64,000 bases of DNA from the NCBI GenBank assembly GCA_964485095.1, contig CAZAIB010000006.1, positions 1 through 64,000 on the forward strand. The letters are read 5' to 3'. The translations under genes and the position numbers were made by a program. Shown here piece by piece: positions 28,380 to 37,700 of the stretch. The DNA is from CAYNWT01 sp964485095 (lineage in GTDB: Bacteria; Planctomycetota; Planctomycetia; Planctomycetales; Planctomycetaceae). Position 1 is the first letter of the stretch, and each line of letters begins with the position of its first letter. A model generated the notes under the pieces. That model saw nothing but the letters and a program-made list of their open reading frames with translations. It ran no database searches and was not told the origin of the DNA.

Positions 28380-29237
28380 TCAGACCTTCAGAGCGCCATA
28401 ACGTCGTGACTTACGCCGACGTACAATGGCCTTTGAAGAGGCCTTTCGTCGTTTTCGTGTTCGCCCACCCTTCGCCGGCTTACCAGTCGGGCTACAGGGA
28501 TGGCGACCACCGGAGTTGCGACCTTCACCACCACCCATCGGGTGAGCAACAGGGTTCATACAAGTACCCCGAACGTGAGGCCGACGCCCCATCCATCGTT
28601 TTCGGCCGGCTTTGCCAAGCACGATGCTGCTGTGTTCTGAATTACCTACGGCACCAACAGTCGCTCGGCAAGCACTCGGGATTCGTCGAACTTCGCCGGA
28701 TGGCAGAGTGATTTGAGCCCACTTGCCTTCTCGAGCATTGAGAACCGCATAAGTGCCAGCACTTCGACACAACTGGCCGCCGTGACCAGGCTGCATCTCA
28801 ATATTATGGATCAACGTGCCTGTCGGGATCGCTGCCAGTGGCATCGCGTTGCCGGTATTTGGCTCGCACTTCTCACCACTATGAACAACGGCACCAGCTT
28901 CCAGACCCTCAGGAGCCAGGATGTACCGGCGAACTCCGTCCGCGTATTCCAACAAGGCAATTCGGCAAGTGCGGTTCGGATCGTATTCGATACCGACCAC
29001 AGTTGCTGGCGAATCGTCCTTAAACCGCTTGAAGTCGATCACGCGATACAATCGCTTGTGTCCGCCACCACGGTGACGAGCAGTGATCTTCCCTTGGTTG
29101 TTCCGACCACCCTTTTTCTTCGCGCGCTTTGTCAGCGACTTCTCAGGACGCTTCTTCCTGTCAGTGATTTCAGCGAAGTCACTAACTGAAGCACCCCGGC
29201 GACCCGGAGTAGTTGGCTTGTATTTTCGTATACCCAT
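28380..29237 (-). CDS. rplB: Ribosomal protein uL2
   Basis: A 285-residue protein important for peptidyl transfer and subunit joining. It begins MGIRKYKPTTPGRRGASVSD and keeps the conserved MNPVAHPMGGGEGRNSGGRH motif with the functionally important His near the C-terminus. Confidence 0.97.
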   Translation of the reverse strand: MGIRKYKPTTPGRRGASVSDFAEITDRKKRPEKSLTKRAKKKGGRNNQGKITARHRGGGHKRLYRVIDFKRFKDDSPATVVGIEYDPNRTCRIALLEYADGVRRYILAPEGLEAGAVVHSGEKCEPNTGNAMPLAAIPTGTLIHNIEMQPGHGGQLCRSAGTYAVLNAREGKWAQITLPSGEVRRIPSACRATVGAVGNSEHSSIVLGKAGRKRWMGRRPHVRGTCMNPVAHPMGGGEGRNSGGRHPCSPTGKPAKGGRTRKRRKASSKAIVRRRKSRRYGALKV

Positions 29238-29274
29238 TTTTCACCCCACGACATCTGTCGTGAAAAGTTTCGGC

Positions 29275-29586
29275 TTAGAAGAACGCGATCCGGTCTTCTT
29301 CATGAAGTTCAACAATCGCCTTCTTCCAGTTTCGCGTCCGTCCGAACGATGTTCGGTGTCGACGCGGCTTACCTTTTCGAGTCTGAGTGCGAACTTTTTC
29401 GACTCGGACATCCCAAAGATGCTCAACAGCCTTCTTGATATCAGTCTTCGTGGCAAAGGGAGAAACCTCGAACGTGTACAAGTTGAACCGTTCTGAGAGG
29501 TGCGTCCCTTTTTCTGTTACCAGCGGACGGATGATGACCTGATGCGGCTCAAGGTTCACCCCGACTACTTGCTTCTGTTCAGTCAT
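29275..29586 (-). CDS. rplW: Ribosomal protein uL23
   Basis: A 103-residue tunnel-exit protein that contacts trigger factor and SRP in other bacteria (HQVIIRPLVTEKGTHLSERF; YTFEVSPFATKTDIKKAVEH; GRTRNWKKAIVEL). Confidence 0.95.
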   Translation of the reverse strand: MTEQKQVVGVNLEPHQVIIRPLVTEKGTHLSERFNLYTFEVSPFATKTDIKKAVEHLWDVRVEKVRTQTRKGKPRRHRTSFGRTRNWKKAIVELHEEDRIAFF

Positions 29587-29596
29587 GGTTTAACCC

Positions 29597-30226
29597 CTAA
29601 GCCTCAGCCTTGCCAAGCAGGACATCCAGACCACTCTTTGTGATCACGAAATTTCGCTGACAAAGCAAATCGTATGCATTCAAATCAGCAACAGGAGCCA
29701 TTCGCACTCCCTCGATATTGCGAGCTGACTTCCAAAATACCGGATCGTGCTTGCCAACAGAAAGCAGGCAGGATGAACCATCCAGCCCCATCGCCTTCAG
29801 CATGGAAGCAACAGCCTTTGTTTGCGGCTTGTCGAAGCTGACGTCCTCGATGACCTTAGCCTGGCCATCTTCAAACTTGCTTCGAAGAGCCATTCGAGTT
29901 GCCAGTCGAACAGCCTTCTTTGGCAATCGATAGCCAAAGTTACGAGGCTTCTTGGCAAAGGTATGGCCACCACCCCGGCGAACCGGAGTACGAGCAGCAC
30001 CTGCTCGAGCTCGACCAGTACCCTTCTGCCTGTAAAGCTTCTTTGTACTTCCCACGACCATGCCACGGGACTTACTGCTGGCAGTACCGACACGCTTATT
30101 TGCTTCGTACATGACAACAACATCATGCAGCAACTGCTTGTTCACACTCGGAGCGAGGTCGTCAGCACTAAATTCGTACTTTCCAACTTCAGCGCCGCTT
30201 TGGTTGTGCACAGGAACCGAAATCAT
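29597..30226 (-). CDS. rplD: Ribosomal protein uL4
   Basis: A 209-residue tunnel protein (STKKLYRQKGTGRARAGAAR; GGGHTFAKKPRNFGYRLPKK). In enterobacteria uL4 represses the S10 operon; whether this one does is not visible here. Confidence 0.96.
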   Translation of the reverse strand: MISVPVHNQSGAEVGKYEFSADDLAPSVNKQLLHDVVVMYEANKRVGTASSKSRGMVVGSTKKLYRQKGTGRARAGAARTPVRRGGGHTFAKKPRNFGYRLPKKAVRLATRMALRSKFEDGQAKVIEDVSFDKPQTKAVASMLKAMGLDGSSCLLSVGKHDPVFWKSARNIEGVRMAPVADLNAYDLLCQRNFVITKSGLDVLLGKAEA

Positions 30227-30253
30227 GACTAATCACCAAGCCCGATCGCTTAC

Positions 30254-30949
30254 TTACTTTTGTTTCTTTGAGTGACGCACAACGACATAGCTGCCGACTG
30301 GGCCGGGAACAGCTCCCGCGACCAGCAGCATGTTGTTTTCTTCGTCCAGCTTCACAATCTTAAGATTGCGAATAGTGACTCGCGTACCACCGTATCGACC
30401 TGGCATTTTGGTTCCGCGAAGAACACGAGCCGGGTCTGCACTCTGACCAATCGACCCGCCATGTCGGTGAACACGTTTCACACCATGACTGGCACGCTGA
30501 CCAGAGAAATTATGTCGCTTCATCACGCCTGCGTGACCGCGACCCTTTGTCTTACCAATAATGTCAACTCGCTTCAGTTCAGCAAGCGTTCCAACGGTGA
30601 GCACCTGGCCGACTTCGCAGTCAGACCCTTCACCATCAGTACGGAACTCTTTGACAAACCGCTTTGGTTCACAGTCAGGCTTCGCCAGAACTTCAACACC
30701 AGCAGTTTCGCGAGCTTTCTGCCGCTTGCTGCTGATTGCAGTCATTCGACCACGCTCTGAACGGTCAGCCAAACGCCTCGGCTTATCATCAAATCCAAGT
30801 TGAACAGCTTCGTAACCATCTCGTTCAACGGTCCGAACCTGTGTCACTACGCACGGACCCGCCTCGATCACAGTGACTGGAGTAAGAACCCCTTCTTCAC
30901 TGTAGACCTGAGTCTGACCGATTTTGCGACCCAAGAGCCCCACTGGCAT
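30254..30949 (-). CDS. rplC: Ribosomal protein uL3
   Basis: A 231-residue protein (MPVGLLGRKIGQTQVYSEEG; HNFSGQRASHGVKRVHRHGG; RVLRGTKMPGRYGGTRVTI). The ATG at 30949 fits the family start; 51 bases of upstream open frame are not family-like. It lies 127 bases after rpsJ. Confidence 0.96.
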   Translation of the reverse strand: MPVGLLGRKIGQTQVYSEEGVLTPVTVIEAGPCVVTQVRTVERDGYEAVQLGFDDKPRRLADRSERGRMTAISSKRQKARETAGVEVLAKPDCEPKRFVKEFRTDGEGSDCEVGQVLTVGTLAELKRVDIIGKTKGRGHAGVMKRHNFSGQRASHGVKRVHRHGGSIGQSADPARVLRGTKMPGRYGGTRVTIRNLKIVKLDEENNMLLVAGAVPGPVGSYVVVRHSKKQK

Positions 30950-31076
30950 TGTACAGATTCCCCGCAAAACAGCTTTTGGATGGTGAACGGTACCGCCCAA
31001 ATTGCGAACCGAACTAAACCACTCGATCTATTCACGGCATCAAGAACCGTAACCGAGCCTACCGCAACAACTTCGA

Positions 31077-31406
31077 CTAACCGCCTGGAGTCGTTGCCTT
31101 AATCTTGATATCCACACCAGCAGGCAAAGACAGCTTGTTCAAAGCGTCGATCGTCTTGCCCGTTGGCTGAACAATATCTACCAACCGTTTGTGAGTCCGA
31201 ATCTCGAACTGCTCACGCGACTTTTTGTCGATGTGAGGGCTACGCAAAACTGTGTAGCGCTCAATTCGAGTCGGTAGCGGAATTGGACCATGCACGATGG
31301 CACCAGTCCGCTTCGCAGTGTCGACGATGTCGGAAGCTGATTGATCCAGCACCGAATGGTCATATGCTTCCATCCGGATGCGGATGCTTTCCTGGTTCGC
31401 CGCCAC
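31077..31406 (-). CDS. rpsJ: Ribosomal protein uS10
   Basis: A 109-residue protein (IRIRMEAYDHSVLDQSASDI; GPIPLPTRIERYTVLRSPHI; KLSLPAGVDIKIKATTPGG); it also pairs with NusB in antitermination in other bacteria. The start is GTG at 31406 with GAGGA about nine bases upstream. First gene of the S10 unit. Confidence 0.95.
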   Translation of the reverse strand: MAANQESIRIRMEAYDHSVLDQSASDIVDTAKRTGAIVHGPIPLPTRIERYTVLRSPHIDKKSREQFEIRTHKRLVDIVQPTGKTIDALNKLSLPAGVDIKIKATTPGG

Positions 31407-31446
31407 CGTAACTCGTCCTCAGTAAATGGTTTACGTCAAATTTTTG

Positions 31447-31464
31447 CCCCACAGAAATGTGGGG
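31447..31464 (-). promoter_or_regulatory. Hairpin at the 5' end of the predicted rpsJ transcript
   Basis: A seven-bp stem with four-base loop (CCCCACA / TGTGGGG) begins a few bases after the predicted -10 box of the rpsJ promoter. It has no T run and so is not a convincing terminator. It may be a leader structure. Confidence 0.4.
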
Positions 31465-31472
31465 AATGGGCC

Positions 31473-31501
31473 ATACTAGTTCTGCTTGTTCGCTTTGTCA
31501 A
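31473..31501 (-). promoter_or_regulatory. Sigma-70-type promoter of the S10 operon (rpsJ onwards)
   Basis: On the minus strand TTGACA and TAGTAT are spaced by exactly 17 bases, about 65 bases upstream of the rpsJ start and just after the fusA stop. The -35 box is a perfect consensus and lies inside a larger inverted repeat (TGTTCGCTTT / AAAGCGAACA, 31487-31512). Confidence 0.65.
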
Positions 31502-31537
31502 TAAAGCGAACACTTAGTTCTGATTCCTTTTCAGCAA

Positions 31538-33640
31538 TCAGAAGTCAATATCTGAACTTGGCGCTTCGGCGTACTTGAGGGGTTCCATTGAGAAGCTTGC
31601 CAGGCCCTGCGACAAGCTGCGAATCCGGGAAGAATAGCCAAACATCTGCGACAAGGGCGCGTGAACTTCAAGTACTGACAAATCACCTCGAAGTTCCGAA
31701 TTCACAATCATCGCGCGGCGAGCGTTGAGGTCTGACTGGATGTTCCCAAGGAACGCGGCTGGTGTCACAACTTCGACCCGCATGATCGGCTCGAGTAACA
31801 CCCCTCCCGCTTTATCCGTCGCTTCACGCACTGCCATTGAAGCTGCTGCCTGCAATGCAGTGTCTGTTGTCTCCTCTGCCCGTACCTCGACATCCAAAAG
31901 CGTGACCTTAGCCTTCATGAGCGGATAGCCAAACATGCCGCCCGATCGGGACTCGTCTCGCACTGTCTCTTCGAGAAGTTTTGTAAAATCGGCAGACAGT
32001 GCGTCGAACTTAAGATCGTTGACCAATGTGATCGGCACTTCGCCCTCGAATGGTTCTACCTTAAGCGTGACTTTGCAGAATTGAGATTCTTCGGCCGTCC
32101 CTCGGTTGAATTCTCCGGAACCCTTCGCTGCCTTGCCAACGCTCTCACGGTAGCTGACCCGCGGTTTGTGGACCTTCACCTTCAGGTTGAAGTCACGCTC
32201 CATACGGTGCTTGATCACCTCAAGGTGCAGTTCGCCCATTCCGCTAATGATCGTTTGGCCGGTATCTTCGCTGACTTCCGCTTTAAAGGTTGGGTCCTGC
32301 TTGGCCAATCGAGCCAATGCGTCAGCCAGTTTCTTTCGTTCGTCGCTGGAGTCTGGTTCCACCGCCATGGAAATTACAGTTTCCGGGAACGTGATGGATT
32401 CAAGCACGATCGGCCGCTGTTGATCGCAAAGCGTGTCGCCAGTAACCGTGTCTTTCGGGCCAATAACGCCCGCAATGTCGCCCGCTGCCACCTGATCGAT
32501 TTTTTCGCGAGAGTCGGCTTCGATGTGCCAGAGCTGGTTGATGAGCTCCTTCTTTCCCGTACGGGAATTCAGCAAGCGTGAGTTCGTCTTGAGAATCCCG
32601 GAGTAGACGCGAATGAAGTGCAAATCGCCGTGCTGATCGCCGGCAATCTTGAAGACGAGACCGCAAACGGGTTCATCGTTCTTCGGATGGCGAATCTGTG
32701 GCTCGTCCTGCTTCTTAACGTTGGGGTGCGTCCCTTCAACTGGTGGCCGGTCGACCGGGCTAGGGAGATACTCCTTAACGCCATCAAGGATCGGCTGCAC
32801 ACCGATGTAGTCCAAAGACGCGCCGCAAAAGACCGGGTACATCAACCCCTTAAGCGTGCAGTCGCGGATGACTCGGTAGACTTCTTTGCTCGGGATCGGT
32901 TTCTCTTCGAGGCAGAGTTCCATCAACGCGTCATCCACGTTGGTCAGCGCGTCGAGTAGTTCGCCGCGAGCGAGCTCGGCCGCTGGTAGATGGTTCTCGG
33001 GAATTTCTTCCGACCGCATCTCTTTGCCGCGGCTCTCACTGTCGAAATACAGAGCCTTCATTTCGATCAGGTCGATGACGCCAGAGAGAGCCCCCTCTTC
33101 ATCGCGCGAACCGGCGCCCATTGGTATTTGAACTGCGACTGGGCCGATGAACTGTTCAACCTCGTCCGTCATGCCGGCTGACAGGCGCGAACGGATTTGT
33201 TCGAGCGTGCGTTCAAAGTTGGCGCCGATTCGGTCCATCTTGTTGATGAAGCACATGCGAGGAACGCCGTAACGATTCGCCTGCCGCCAAACCGTTTCGC
33301 TTTGCGCTTCAACCCCCTCGACTGCACTAAACACAACAACCGCGCCGTCCAGGACCCGGAGGCTGCGTTCGACTTCTGCGGTGAAATCGACGTGGCCCGG
33401 CGTGTCGATAATGTTAATCGTCGCGCCTTTCCACTCGCACGTTACGGCTGCGGAGTAGATTGTGATGCCGCGTTCTGCTTCTTCGGGATCGAAGTCAGTT
33501 TGAGTCGTACCGTCATCGACGTTACCCATCCGGTGCGATGCGCCGGCGTAGTAAAGGATCCGTTCGGTCGTTGTCGTCTTGCCCGCATCAATGTGCGCGA
33601 CGATACCGATGTTTCGAATGTTGTCGATGGACCGCGACAT
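31538..33640 (-). CDS. fusA: Elongation factor G
   Basis: A 700-residue translational GTPase that drives ribosome translocation. G1 is AHIDAGKTTTTERILYYAG, with RGITI (switch), DTPGHVDF and NKMDRIG. C-terminal domains IV and V are complete (FGYSSRIRSLSQGLASFSME near the end). It is separated from rpsG by a strong terminator-like hairpin, so its transcription may be partly separate. Confidence 0.97.
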   Translation of the reverse strand: MSRSIDNIRNIGIVAHIDAGKTTTTERILYYAGASHRMGNVDDGTTQTDFDPEEAERGITIYSAAVTCEWKGATINIIDTPGHVDFTAEVERSLRVLDGAVVVFSAVEGVEAQSETVWRQANRYGVPRMCFINKMDRIGANFERTLEQIRSRLSAGMTDEVEQFIGPVAVQIPMGAGSRDEEGALSGVIDLIEMKALYFDSESRGKEMRSEEIPENHLPAAELARGELLDALTNVDDALMELCLEEKPIPSKEVYRVIRDCTLKGLMYPVFCGASLDYIGVQPILDGVKEYLPSPVDRPPVEGTHPNVKKQDEPQIRHPKNDEPVCGLVFKIAGDQHGDLHFIRVYSGILKTNSRLLNSRTGKKELINQLWHIEADSREKIDQVAAGDIAGVIGPKDTVTGDTLCDQQRPIVLESITFPETVISMAVEPDSSDERKKLADALARLAKQDPTFKAEVSEDTGQTIISGMGELHLEVIKHRMERDFNLKVKVHKPRVSYRESVGKAAKGSGEFNRGTAEESQFCKVTLKVEPFEGEVPITLVNDLKFDALSADFTKLLEETVRDESRSGGMFGYPLMKAKVTLLDVEVRAEETTDTALQAAASMAVREATDKAGGVLLEPIMRVEVVTPAAFLGNIQSDLNARRAMIVNSELRGDLSVLEVHAPLSQMFGYSSRIRSLSQGLASFSMEPLKYAEAPSSDIDF

Positions 33641-33665
33641 TGTGTTGTCGCCTGTATGCAGGGAT

Positions 33666-33702
33666 TAAAAAAAAGCCAAGCTCGTCAAAAGACGAGCTTG
33701 GC
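33666..33702 (-). terminator. Terminator between rpsG and fusA
   Basis: A 12-bp perfect hairpin (GCCAAGCTCGTC / GACGAGCTTGGC) with a four-base loop is followed on the minus strand by eight or nine T. It lies 26 bases after the rpsG stop and 25 bases before the fusA start. Confidence 0.85.
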
Positions 33703-33727
33703 CGTAGATCAGAATAAGCTGCGAAAC

Positions 33728-34201
33728 CTACCAGGCGAAGTGGGCAAATGCCTTGTTTGCTTCAGCCATGCGGTGGACGTTCTCACGCTTCGTCATCGCA
33801 GCGCCTTCTCGCTTGTAGGCGGCGATGAACTCATCAGCCATTGTCATGTGGACCGGACGGCCCTTCTTGCCGCGGATCACTTCCAGCAACCAGCGGATGG
33901 ACAGTGTTTGCTGACGCTTTGAGCTAACTGGTGTTGGAACCTGATAGGTCGCACCACCAACTCGCTTTGATTTGACTTCAATCTGCGGCTTGACGTTGTC
34001 CACAGCCTGCGTGAACACGTCCAGAGGGTTCACCTCAGGCAATTTCTTTTCGATCATCTCAAGAGCATCGTAGAAGGCTCGCATCGCGACGCTCTTCTTG
34101 CCGTCGTACATCAGGCAATTGATGAACTTGGACACCAGCTTCGATTCAAACCGGGGGTCCGGTTTGAGCTGTGTGACACTGGCTGTGAAACGCTTACCCA
34201 T
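33728..34201 (-). CDS. rpsG: Ribosomal protein uS7
   Basis: A 157-residue small-subunit head protein (DPRFESKLVSKFINCLMYDG; VGGATYQVPTPVSSKRQQTL; MAEANKAFAHFAW). It nucleates the head of the 30S subunit. It follows rpsL as usual. Confidence 0.96.
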   Translation of the reverse strand: MGKRFTASVTQLKPDPRFESKLVSKFINCLMYDGKKSVAMRAFYDALEMIEKKLPEVNPLDVFTQAVDNVKPQIEVKSKRVGGATYQVPTPVSSKRQQTLSIRWLLEVIRGKKGRPVHMTMADEFIAAYKREGAAMTKRENVHRMAEANKAFAHFAW

Positions 34202-34252
34202 CTGACTGATTTCCGCTGTTCAAACAACAATGATGTTAACTGTGAGAGTTGG

Positions 34253-34624
34253 CTATTTAGGCCGCTTCGTTCCGTAACGACTGCGAGCCTGACGACGATC
34301 GCCAACACCCAATGTATCCAGGACACCACGGATCACTTTGTAGCGAACACCAGGCAGGTCACGAACTCGACCACCACGAACGAGCACAATTGAGTGCTCC
34401 TGCAGGTTGTGGCCTTCACCTGGGATGTACGCCGTGACTTCCTTGCCGTTAGACAAGCGAACACGTGCGACCTTTCGGAGAGCCGAGTTCGGCTTCTTAG
34501 GTGTCACGGTTTTGACCTGCAAACACACACCGCGTTTCTGCGGGCATCCTTCCAAAAGCGGTGTCTTGCTTTTGGCCTTCTGCAATTTGCGTGGTTTGCG
34601 TACCAGTTGGTTAATTGTTGGCAT
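34253..34624 (-). CDS. rpsL: Ribosomal protein uS12
   Basis: A 123-residue decoding-centre protein (MPTINQLVRKPRKLQKAKSK; TPKKPNSALRKVARVRL; IPGEGHNLQEHS; RDLPGVRYKVIRG). The lysines at sites linked to streptomycin response (KKPNS and RYK) are the ordinary ones, so no resistance change is evident. Confidence 0.97.
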   Translation of the reverse strand: MPTINQLVRKPRKLQKAKSKTPLLEGCPQKRGVCLQVKTVTPKKPNSALRKVARVRLSNGKEVTAYIPGEGHNLQEHSIVLVRGGRVRDLPGVRYKVIRGVLDTLGVGDRRQARSRYGTKRPK

Positions 34625-34668
34625 CTGTTTCGGCCAGTGGTGTATTCGCGAAAAGTGAGGAATCGGGC

Positions 34669-34697
34669 ACTCTACCCGTGCTTTGACACATCGTCAA
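34669..34697 (-). promoter_or_regulatory. Sigma-70-type promoter upstream of rpsL
   Basis: On the minus strand TTGACG and TAGAGT are spaced by 17 bases between the rpoC stop and rpsL, about 45 bases upstream of the rpsL start. It would start the rpsL-rpsG unit separately from rpoBC. Confidence 0.5.
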
Positions 34698-34711
34698 CCG
34701 CCTGAATGAGC

Positions 34712-37700
34712 TTACTGCTCAGGTTCAGGACTTAGATCGGCAATGCTTGGCAAGCTCGGTGTATCCGATACTGGTGGTGGAGGACTCGCCACTGGCGGTG
34801 CTGCTTCAGGAACCCGAACAGTCGGTTGAGCTGTTTCGGCTTCACTTAGCAACACTTCTCGGGCGGCGAGAATCCGTTCTTTTTCTTCTTTCTGCTCACG
34901 AAGCGCTTCGTCGTGGATACGAACCTGTGCTTCCTGATGCAGTTTGAAACCTGTTCCGGCAGGCACCAAGTGACCCAGAATCACGTTTTCCTTCAATCCG
35001 ACCAGATAGTCCACTTTACCAGCCAGAGCTGCTTCAGTCAGAACCTTGGTCGTTTCCTGGAAACTCGCAGCCGAGATAAAGCTCTCGCTCTGAACGGCTG
35101 CTTTCGTGATACCAAGTAGCTGGACCGTTGAACGGGCCGGCTTCGGCTTGGTTGTCTTCACCGGTGATGAGATCTCAGCGTTCACCTCTTCAATATCCTT
35201 CAGAGGCACAACGTCGCCGATCTCGTAATCGGTTTCGCTTGGATCGGTCACTTTGACCTTACTCTTGAGTTCGTCGTTCACACGCTGGAACTCAAACTTA
35301 TCGACAAGGACTCCCGGAAGAAGTTCGGTATCACCGACATCTTCGACCTTCACCTTGCGAAGCATCTGAGCAACCACGATTTCGACATGCTTATCGTCGA
35401 TCTCCACCCGCTGAGCTCGATAGACGTTCTGGATCTCTCGAAGGAGGTACTCCTGAACAGCCTCGGTACCGCTTTGAGTTGAAGTACCAACTCGCAGGAT
35501 GTCGTGTGGAACCAGTGGGCCACGCACAAGGGCGTCGCCGGCATCGATACGGTCGTTGGCGTGAACCAACAACTGCTTACCGTGTGGAATCACGTGCTCG
35601 ACTTCGGTTCCATCATCACCTCGAACGATGATGATTCGTTTGCCACGCTTTCGCTCGGCGACAAGTTCGACTTCGCCTTCGATCTCAGCAATAACTGCCG
35701 GATCCTTTGGCTTTCGAGCTTCGAACAGTTCCGTGACTCGCGGCAGACCACCAGTAATGTCCTGCGTACCGCCGGATTCACGAGGCGTCTTGGCAACCAT
35801 GTGGCCGGCACTGATTTGAGCACCTTCTTCGACCTCGATGCTCGCACGCTCAGGCAGGTAGTAGAAGTCGAGAATCTTACCGGTTCCGTCTTCGACCACG
35901 ACCTGCGGGTGCAAGTCACCTTTGTGCTCGATAATCGTTCGACGCATGATGCCGGTTGTGTCTTTGTCGCTCCGCATTGAGCGACCCTCAACACAGTCTT
36001 CGTACCGGACGGTACCGCCGACTTCGGCAATAATTGGAATCGCGTGCGGGTCCCATTCGCATAGAACGCCGCCAACTTCGACCGCGTCGTTTTCTTTGAC
36101 CATCAAGGTCGCACCACTTGGAATGGTCTGCTTTTCAAGCTCTCGTCCCTTGGCGTCAACGATGGCAATTTCACCGTTTCGACCGAGGACAACAGTACCA
36201 CCCTCCGGGTTCACAACACTTCGTAGTCGAGTGAAACGAACACTTCCGGCCTTGGTGGCCTTCAGCTGGTTGTCTTCCAGGTCGCGAGATGCTGTACCAC
36301 CGATGTGGAAGGTACGCATCGTCAACTGAGTACCTGGTTCCCCGATACTCTGAGCTGCGATGATGCCGACAGCCAAGCCGTGTTCCACGATACGTCCGCT
36401 GGACAGGTCCATGCCGTAGCAAAGTTGGCAGATACCAAGAGACGATTCGCAGGTCATTGGGCTACGTACCTGGATACGTTCCAGACCCATGTCTTCGATT
36501 CGCTTCGCGATATCGATAGTGATGAGATCATCTTCGCGAACGATGACTTCGTCAGTAATCGGGTTCACGATGTTGGTACGGCTAACGCGACCTCGGATCG
36601 CTTCGGCGAGACCGATCTCAACCTTCTCACCACGGTAGACAACACCACGGGTAATACCACGAGTGGTGTGGCAGTCACGCTGGGTGACAACCATGTTCTG
36701 GCAGATGTCGGCAAGCTTACGGGTGAGGTAACCACTGTCCGCGGTCTTCAAAGCCGTATCAGCCAGGCCCTTACGAGCACCGTGAGTCGAACTGAAGTAT
36801 TCGAGTACGGTCAGGCCTTCACGGAAGTTCGCCTTAATCGGCGTTTCAATAATCTCACCAGACGGCTTGGCCATCAGGCCTCGCATACCGGCCAGCTGAC
36901 GAATCTGTTCGACACCACCACGAGCACCAGAGTGTGCCATGAGGTAAATCGGGTTCACATACGCGCCGTTGTCGCGGACGTCGTGCTTCAACTGTTCCAT
37001 CATCGACTCGGTAATCTCTTCACGAGCATGAGTCCATGTGTCGAGCACAGCGTTGTAGCGTTCCTGGTTGGTAATCACACCACGCTCAAACAGCTTCATC
37101 TGCTTGAGGACCTTCTTCTCCGCTCCACCGATCACTTCGTCTTTGTTTGGTGCGGTTGTCAGGTCACTGGAACCGAATGACAGGCCACTCGCAGTCGAAG
37201 ATCGGAAACCGATTTCCTTCATGCGGTCGAGCAGGTCAATCGTGTCTTTACGGCCCATCTCCAGGTAGCAGTCGGAAATGACGTTCGCCAGGTCCTTACT
37301 ACGCATGGTGATGTTGTAGTAGGCCATCTTCGACGGAAGGATGTCGTTGAACATCACGCGGCCGACGCTGGTTTCGACCAGGCCGCCCTGCTTGTAGTCT
37401 TCGGCGCCGTCGCCTTTGACTCGCTTATCACGACCCATCCGCACTTTGACGGTTGAGTGCCGCTGAACACGACCCTGAGCGAATGCCATGTGCACTTCTT
37501 CGGTCGAGGCGAAGACCATGCCCTGGCCCGGACGGTCAGGACGCATCATCGTGAGGTAATAGCAACCCATCACGATGTCCTGCGATGCACTAATAATTGG
37601 AGCACCGTTGGCAGGACTGAAGATGTTGTTGGTCGACATCATCAACGTCGTGGCTTCAACCTGAGCCTCGATCGACAGTGGCAAGTGAACCGCCATCTGG

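Noticed and set aside
36305..37180. Long plus-strand open frame (291 codons) inside rpoC
   Set aside because: It is antisense to highly conserved rpoC sequence, has no recognisable domain and follows from codon bias of the real gene.
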